Assembly (NCBI GenBank): GCA_029204225.1 | Contig: CM055102.1 | Location: 29,857,632-29,921,631, forward strand | DNA length: 64,000 nt | Source: Diphasiastrum complanatum | Taxonomy: Eukaryota; Streptophyta; Lycopodiopsida; Lycopodiales; Lycopodiaceae | Reading direction: 5' to 3' | Part shown: piece after piece, positions 58,301-64,000 of the stretch | Layout: every line of letters begins with the position of its first letter | Numbering within the stretch: the stretch's first letter is position 1 | Made by a program: the position numbers and the translations under genes | The notes under the pieces: generated by a model | What the model was told of the DNA's origin: nothing | Databases searched by the model: none | The model's input: the letters and a program-made list of their open reading frames with translations, nothing else

Positions 58301-59682
58301 TCTGTAGACTAAAAAGAGTATGCCAAAGCCAATGGCGATGTCAAAATTCAAAAATAAAGACTTGTAATTTTTAGCTTACCAAGCCACCCGCCAATTTATC
58401 GCCAAATCAGAAGCCAAGTCGCTTTCACTTTCACTTTCCAAAAGGCTTCTCGCCACGAATTCCCAACTTTGTGCTCTATAAAGTGGTGAAATTACTTTTG
58501 GCGTTCTCCAAGCACTTTCTTCGCGACAAACACTCTGTTTTGCAGTACCGTACTTGTAGGTACAATCCGAGTGCCCTTCGTATGCAGTTCGTAGCCCTTC
58601 ATTTGGTCCAAAAACATTAAAGGAGGTGAAAATAAGGGCCGTTTTAGAAAATGAACAATTTTTTCATAGTGAAGAAACTTCACTCTTCAACCAATTTTGG
58701 GCCTTGGGTTCCTTCTTTACATGGCATACTTCTGAGGTACGGTCAAAAAGTTATTGCAAGTCAAATGTATTAGTTGAAAATAGTGTATAATAATCCTTGA
58801 AAGTCCATGTTGTACCACCAAACCATGCTTTTAGCTCACTATGATTCACTACATAGCGTATCTTCTCAAATCTTATCCAATTTGAAAATATTACATATTC
58901 AACTGAGAATCTTGTTGCCCAGTTAACCTAGGAGAGTATATTTCTCAAAGAGTGCTATTTTGAAAGATATTAAACCAAATTCTCAATTGGAGATTATTAA
59001 ATCGAGCAAACTTGCTAATTTGGAGATTTTCGTAAATGGAGACAACTTTATTTCCTCTCCCGATATTCGAGCTGTCTCTCTCATGATGGACGCAGATTGA
59101 TTGATATAAACCACTTGAAATATTAAGTCAAATGGTTTTGGAACTCCATACAAGTAAAAAGTAGCACACTAATCGAACACAATACTTGGTTAACCTACTA
59201 CAGTATGTTAATTTATAATGTCTCCAAGGAAATAAGAATTTCATTGGTCCTCTTGTTTCCGGAAGTTAATGTTTCCTTCGAGTCGAGGGAACTTCCTTCG
59301 AAACCGGCAAAGTGGCTTGATTCCTTGCAAAATTTTGAAAGGCTTTCATGGGTATTCTTGACTTGAAATGAATATTCAATTCATCAATTGCCGAATGGGC
59401 AACTGTGAATTAGTGACTTATGTCTAGGAATTCGTTGTTTTTTTGGCCAAAGTACTTGTCAAACTGCCCCGTAATTTGAACATGATAAGCCCGGATGGAA
59501 AAGAGAGAAAGAAATATTTTTTTTGTTGAATTAGATGTCATGGATTACCAAAAGAAAAACAAAAAACAAAAATCTAGTGGGCCACACAAAACTCTATTGA
59601 AAAAGCTCTAAGATGTAGTAAGGCCCGACAAACAATTCTCATTCAGAAATTTGATTTTGAGGTGTGGCATATGAAAGACATC

Positions 59683-59684
<2 letters not shown>

Positions 59685-59755
<71 letters not shown>
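59685..59755. repeat. (TC)n microsatellite
   Basis: Pure TC run of about 70 bp in an otherwise featureless AT-rich stretch (58300-60670), in which I recognise no gene. Confidence 0.95.
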
Positions 59756-59758
<3 letters not shown>

Positions 59759-60670
59759 CATGCGAGCTTGAACACTCCTGAGCATTCTAGCTCACTTCTT
59801 AGAGTTGTTTTAGAAAATATTGATTTAGCTCATAAACTCTCCTTTAACAATTGAAAATTTACCAATTGTTTCATCATATTAACGTATCTTGTAAGCCTAG
59901 ATGGAATTGACAATCACAGCTTAACAATAATAAACTTCATCCAAAAACCAAGGTAAACACCTACTCAGATAATGATAGATTCCACACCCACCCTGACTGC
60001 CAAATTGTGGATTCCGATTGATTGGATTATAGTTAATACCTTTACGGTTTGGATTATGCCTATGATACCAATAAAATGCCCACAAAGATCAAAACCAAAC
60101 TAGAGTATCACTAAATAGGAGAGAGGTTGCTGTAGATTGACCAAACCTTTCCAAATCATGCCAACCTCCCATGCATGTCTATTGAATGTGGAAAGCTAGG
60201 TCCCATTCAAAAGCATAGTATGTGCATGCCCACACCCATGGCATGCATGCAATACACATGCTAGTACTGCATGCATGTGGTCATCAGTCCACATGGTCCT
60301 ATTCATCTATTACCAAAATTAGATCCATCCCCTATGTCCAATGTACCACCCAAAGGACCAAACCATTTAGGGCGATGACATTTCTTATCGACTGGATAAC
60401 TATTTGTCTTGAATTGATAAGGTTTATATGTCATTTTATCATATTCATTGTTCATTTAGTCCAGTGATAGGTCCATTTAAATATTTTAGCTTGAAAATGA
60501 ACTAGATGCAAGCTTGTTTCATCTAGTATTATGTATAGACTTGATCTATTTGCATCATTGTACTAACTTCTAGATTTCATTGATTGACATCATTCGACAT
60601 TAACTTAGTCCTCATAGAGTTTGAATACTTCTTTAGTCCTCAAAAAGCATTGTAGTGGTGCTTGGAAAAC

Positions 60671-61690
60671 TCACTTGGTCCTCCTTAAACAATATTGTTC
60701 AATTGCGCTTATGTTAATGTCGATTACCTTTTGTTGATGTCTTACCTCCTTTGCCATGACTTGTTCTCGCACAAAGTGATATGACACCTCAATATGCTTG
60801 CTCCTAGCATGAAAAATAGGATTGCTTGCCAACTTTTGGGCTGATTGGTTGTCACAAAAGATGATTGGGCTATCTAAAAAATCCATCAAGTGAAGATCAC
60901 TTACCATCCTCTTGATCCATAACATCTCCTTTGTGCAATGAGTAACGGCTTTGTACTTGGCCTCACTAGATGACAATGAGATAGTGGCTTGTTTCTTCGA
61001 CATCCATAATATAGCTCCATCGCCTATGAAAATACAATGTGCACTTATGGATTTTCTCTCCATTTGATCTCTAGAAAAACCATACAATTTAGGTGATGAT
61101 CCCTCATACAATATGCCAAAATCTCGAGTTCCCTTGATTTATCTCAAAACTCTCTTCCCTAGCTTTCAATGCTCCTCACTAGGATCTTACATAAATTGGC
61201 TTAATCTATCAACACAATAGCTTAGATATGGTCTTGTGATGGTTAGATATATAAGTGAACCAACTAGCTTCCTATAGAGACTAATGTCCTCGAAGGATCT
61301 TTCAACACCTCTTATAGTTAGCTAGACATTTGACTCCATAGGGGTACCACAAGATTTTGCACCTACCATATGAAATCTACTTAGAATAGAATTAGCATAC
61401 TGAGAGCACTCTTGATATCATCAACATCTTGGTTGTTACCTCCACTCAAGATGATATACATAGATTAACAAAATGGTAACATCATTTCCAGCAAACCTAT
61501 AATAAAGTGAATGATCATGCTCACTCATAACAAAATTTTGATAGAGTAAAATGTGTTAAGCTTAGCATACCAACTCCTTGGTGCTTGCTTAAGACCATAC
61601 AAACTCTTTTGGAGAAGACAAACATGATTGGATTTGTAGATGAAATGTAGCTCTCGGGTTCCTCCATGTACACTTCCTCCTCAAGATCAC
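60671..61690 (-). pseudogene. Copia element 4, RT and RNase H remnants
   Basis: Minus-strand RNase H (61111-60671) reads ILWMSKKQATISLSSSEAKY, FLDSPIIFCDNQSAQKLASN, ARSKHIEVSYHFVREQV, with the catalytic CDNQS intact. Upstream, broken frames at 61690-61120 give [15 protein letters not shown]-like RT sequence without an intact YVDD box. It is a different copia lineage from copia 1. LTRs were not identified. Confidence 0.8.
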
Positions 61691-62150
61691 CATTCAAGTT
61701 TGATGAACATAGTCTCTTCTCCATCATGAGATGTTGAGACCAAAAATTTATCCTTGCTTCTCCAATCATATTAGATGGGTAGGTTGTTTTATCTTGCACT
61801 TTTATACATTTTTGATCAAATTGCAATTTTTGTTTGTTGTCTGGCAAAATAAAAGCAATATCAGACGAGTAGGTTGTTTTATCTTGCATTTCTTTTATAC
61901 ATTTTTGATCAAATTGCAATTTTTGTTTGTTGTCTAGCAAAATAAAAGCATACTCTGGCCCCAACTTAGCCACTGCGTTTGCAAGAATTTCATCATACTC
62001 TAGATATGCGTCTAATTCAATGAAACTTAAACCTGGAGGAATATCATCCGCACATTCAAATTCGAACAAATTCAAACTATCTAAAATAGGATCGACAACT
62101 CGTCTCAAAACTTTCTTATTCATCCTCAGTCTTGAGAGCTGAGATACCAA
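61521..62150 (-). pseudogene. Chimeric frame: unknown N-terminal region joined to copia RT
   Basis: The 209-codon minus frame begins MVSQLSRLRMNKKVLRRVVD and FEFECADDIPPGLSFIELDA, sequence I cannot place in any retroelement. It then has a tandem duplication of about 30 residues (KQKLQFDQKCIK..QDKTTY twice; DNA period about 90 bp at 61777-61955). Then it enters copia RT ([16 protein letters not shown]). Either a host exon was captured by or fused to the element, or two repeats lie in phase by chance. Confidence 0.4.
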
Positions 62151-62163
62151 AAAAAGAGGACAG

Positions 62164-62394
62164 ATGAGATACGAAAAAAAGAAGGTGACTCGCGAGAAGA
62201 AGGTGGGGTTGGCAAAGAAGCCTATCTACAAAGATCTAGCCTCTACTTTTCTTGATTTTCAAACAATCACCTTTCAATTGGAAATGTTAGAATTGAAATG
62301 CATTTCTTTGAAGGGAATATCATATCGGTTGTCAAGGGTTGGGAAGCAAGCCAACATGCAAGTGGCAAACTCAACATGCCAAGACATTGCTTGA
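62164..62394 (+). other. Open frame with a peptide shared with the coiled-coil locus
   Basis: The 76-codon frame contains QTITFQLEMLELKCISLKGI. The minus strand at 26483-26425 reads QAITFQVERSKLKCISLKGI. The DNA is clearly homologous over about 55 bp. A dispersed repeat or an exon of the unrecognised coiled-coil family is likely. No complete gene is seen. Confidence 0.35.
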
Positions 62395-62399
62395 ATCAA

Positions 62400-62920
62400 A
62401 AAATAGGTTTGAGTTGCTCCTACGTGGCACATATCCTCGGCCACTGTGTGAAAATTGCATGTTAATGTAAAAGGGGGAGGTGCATTTTTTTAGGTGGACC
62501 ATTAATGGGATAGCTCTATTTAAAATTTAGACTTGCCAAGTGAAATGGCCCTGAATTTTGATGTTCTCCAAACTCAATTTCAAAGGCAAGATTTATTGCC
62601 AGCTTCCTAATCATTGAACAAGGTTATGGACTAGGTATTCGTCCTGCAGAGGTGGGCTACCTGCTGGCGAGGATGGCTACAACGCGTAGCCCATCGTTGG
62701 ATGACAAATACTAGACATAGCAGTTGCAGATCTACGGTGGAGATTAAAAACGTTTTAGAATCCCTGCTATGGCTAAAATTTGCTTGCTCTTAACCAACTG
62801 GATGATGCCATGTGTCCGATCACTCCTCACAAGTGCTATGAAGATTTAAAATGTGAGAAGATCACAAATGCTATGAAGATTTAAAATGTGAGAAGATGAG
62901 AATATTTTGGGAATGAGAGA
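62400..62920. other. Upstream region of the 63-kb gene
   Basis: No coding sequence is recognised. GTGGGCTACCTGC...ACGCGTAGCCCAT at 62650-62690 is an interrupted inverted repeat. GCTATGAAGATTTAAAATGT, GAGAAGAT is tandemly duplicated at 62837-62898. Confidence 0.35.
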
Positions 62921-62933
62921 GAGAGAGACAACA

Positions 62934-62980
62934 CCCCCCCCCCCCCTCCCCACCCACACCCACACCCACACCCACACCCA
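62934..62980. repeat. C-run and (CCCACA)n tract
   Basis: A C-run of about 13 is followed by repeated CCCACAC. It lies just 5' of the start codon at 62992 and would be in the leader or promoter of that gene. Confidence 0.8.
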
Positions 62981-62991
62981 TATAGCAAGCT

Positions 62992-63391
62992 ATGGCGATC
63001 CGGCATTTATACGTCAGAGCTTATTTCCAAGTTGCGGTATTGATCCTGCTGGAGCTTGCAGTCTCTGCGGACGCTACTCTCGTCATGACGGTTAGCTCAT
63101 CATTCTTCAATCCTCGCTCGTCGTGAATTTGTGCGTGTATGTTGTAGATGACAGAGTGATGAGCCTCTATTGGGATGGCCTTGTGCGTAGGCAATTTAGG
63201 TAGCAGAGGCTTCTCGTCAAACCTAGGGAAGCTTTGTGCATTGCTAAGAAACGCAGATGTAGTTTCTTCTTGCATAACCCGATTGTTATGAATAGCGGGG
63301 CAATAATACAGATACCGTTCATTTGCTATTGGCTTTTGCAGGAGAAAGATTTGACTATGAAGAAACATGCTTGCTACACTGATATTGACAG
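62992..63391 (+). CDS. 5' exons of a putative secreted or membrane protein
   Basis: ATG at 62992 opens a 33-codon exon ending at 63090 before GTTAGC. It encodes a classic signal peptide (MAIRHLYVRA, then VAVLILLELAVSADA). A candidate second exon, 63342-63391, is bordered by GGCTTTTGCAG and GTATTG. It reads EKDLTMKKHACYTDID in the phase left by exon 1. A third exon may start after TTTCAG at about 63438, in phase (STYGHTNILAVILVDG), but its donor is not certain. The gene would continue past the window. I do not recognise the family. The start is supported by the signal peptide and by the CT/C-rich leader just upstream. The antisense frame 63021-63368 is considered a shadow. Confidence 0.4.
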
Positions 63392-63454
63392 GTATTGAAT
63401 GCTTTCTCTAACGAAAATGTTTTTTATAAAATTTCAGCACATATGGTCACACGA

Positions 63455-64000
63455 ATATCTTAGCAGTAATTTTGGTGGACGGTTTCCAGAATTCTTCTTT
63501 GCTCTTGTGAGATTTTATGGGGAATCTGGCCTCTAATCAGCTCAATGACATTGATTTGCGCATGATACGTGACTTTCTTGTTCGGTATCAAATTTAGAGT
63601 GTTTGACCTAACCTTGTCTTGAGCGTGTGATAGTTATGTTTGACCTAATTAGTGGATTGCTCCTTTGTAGTCCGGGTCAGGATTGAACTATGAATTATGG
63701 TGGTTCCAGAAACTACAATGGCCAAAGCCCATAATTTTGAACTTGACAATTTATAACCTACCGCGTTTTGGTTTTGAGTCTACACATCTCGTGACTTCAA
63801 GGATAAAGTACAAATTTTGGATCGTCAGATGATGGGAATGACTTGGAAAACTGTTCAGCTAAACTGCAAATTATTTTCCTCATACTTTCCTAATCAGCAT
63901 TCAATCCACTGGCTTACATTTTGATGGTTGTGCTGCCACTTGTGGCTTGTTTATCAGCTAGATCCTACTCGGGATGAGATGTAGTTATCTTCTCCTGTGC
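63455..64000. other. Presumed intron of the 63-kb gene
   Basis: No exon is confidently recognised in the last 550 bp apart from the possible third exon near 63439. The sequence is AT-rich and intron-like. Confidence 0.3.

Noticed and set aside
63021-63368. 115-codon minus-strand frame
   Set aside because: It is antisense to the signal-peptide exon and intron of the plus-strand gene and has no recognisable motif; the plus-strand model explains the region better.

Overview
The window looks like nuclear DNA of a land plant with a large, retrotransposon-rich genome. The evidence is plant-specific genes (an EXO70A-type exocyst gene, a plant-type PLAT/LH2 protein and a GCK-domain protein), introns with GT..AG borders, interstitial CCCTAAA-type repeats, and decayed Ty1/copia and Ty3/gypsy elements separated by long (GA)n/(CT)n tracts. 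A fern or gymnosperm is more likely than a compact angiosperm genome, because the EXO70 gene seems to have more than 13 kb of transposon-filled sequence on its 5' side and because an R2-type non-LTR endonuclease is present. This placement is inference.

Layout. 1-0.2 kb: minus-strand exon-like piece of an unidentified gene. 0.26-4.6 kb: minus-strand Ty1/copia element with gag, protease, integrase, RT, RNase H and 3' LTR; its 5' LTR is missing. 4.7-7.05 kb: tandem repeat with telomere-like units, a solo-LTR candidate, microsatellites and a BED zinc-finger exon. 7.4-11.6 kb: a gypsy-like element with gag, protease and a chromodomain-like tail but no RT or integrase, bounded by an identical 144-bp repeat. 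12.5-13.06 kb: 3' end and LTR of another element. 13.58-18.06 kb: six 3' exons of EXO70. 21.3-22.05 kb: two-exon PLAT gene on the minus strand. 22.76-24.2 kb: 5'-truncated non-LTR retrotransposon with a restriction-like endonuclease domain. 24.26-25.64 kb: a second copy of the first copia family, inverted relative to it. 25.65-28.0 kb: an unrecognised coiled-coil gene with a 537-bp segmental duplication.

28.4-39.3 kb: gypsy integrase fragment, a minus-strand copia-like element (LTR, primer-binding site, gag, protease, then a 544-codon open frame holding a degenerate RT signature), a gypsy tail and a gypsy RT/RNase H fragment, then AT-rich DNA with repeated hairpins. 43.78-44.36 kb: intact GCK-domain gene. 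47-50.6 kb: satellite units of about 0.2-0.35 kb around a foldback-like element. 52.38-52.97 kb: a non-autonomous hAT-type element with perfect 8-bp target duplications. 54.1-62.2 kb: further gypsy and copia remnants, one with a chimeric reading frame. 62.99 kb to the end: probable first exons of a gene with a signal peptide.

Only EXO70 (partial), PLAT, GCK and tentatively the 63-kb locus look like functional host genes. They share no pathway visible here. EXO70 acts in exocytosis, PLAT proteins are secretory-pathway stress proteins, and the GCK protein is uncharacterised. I saw no CRISPR, operon or bacterial-type feature. The most unusual content is in the mobile DNA.
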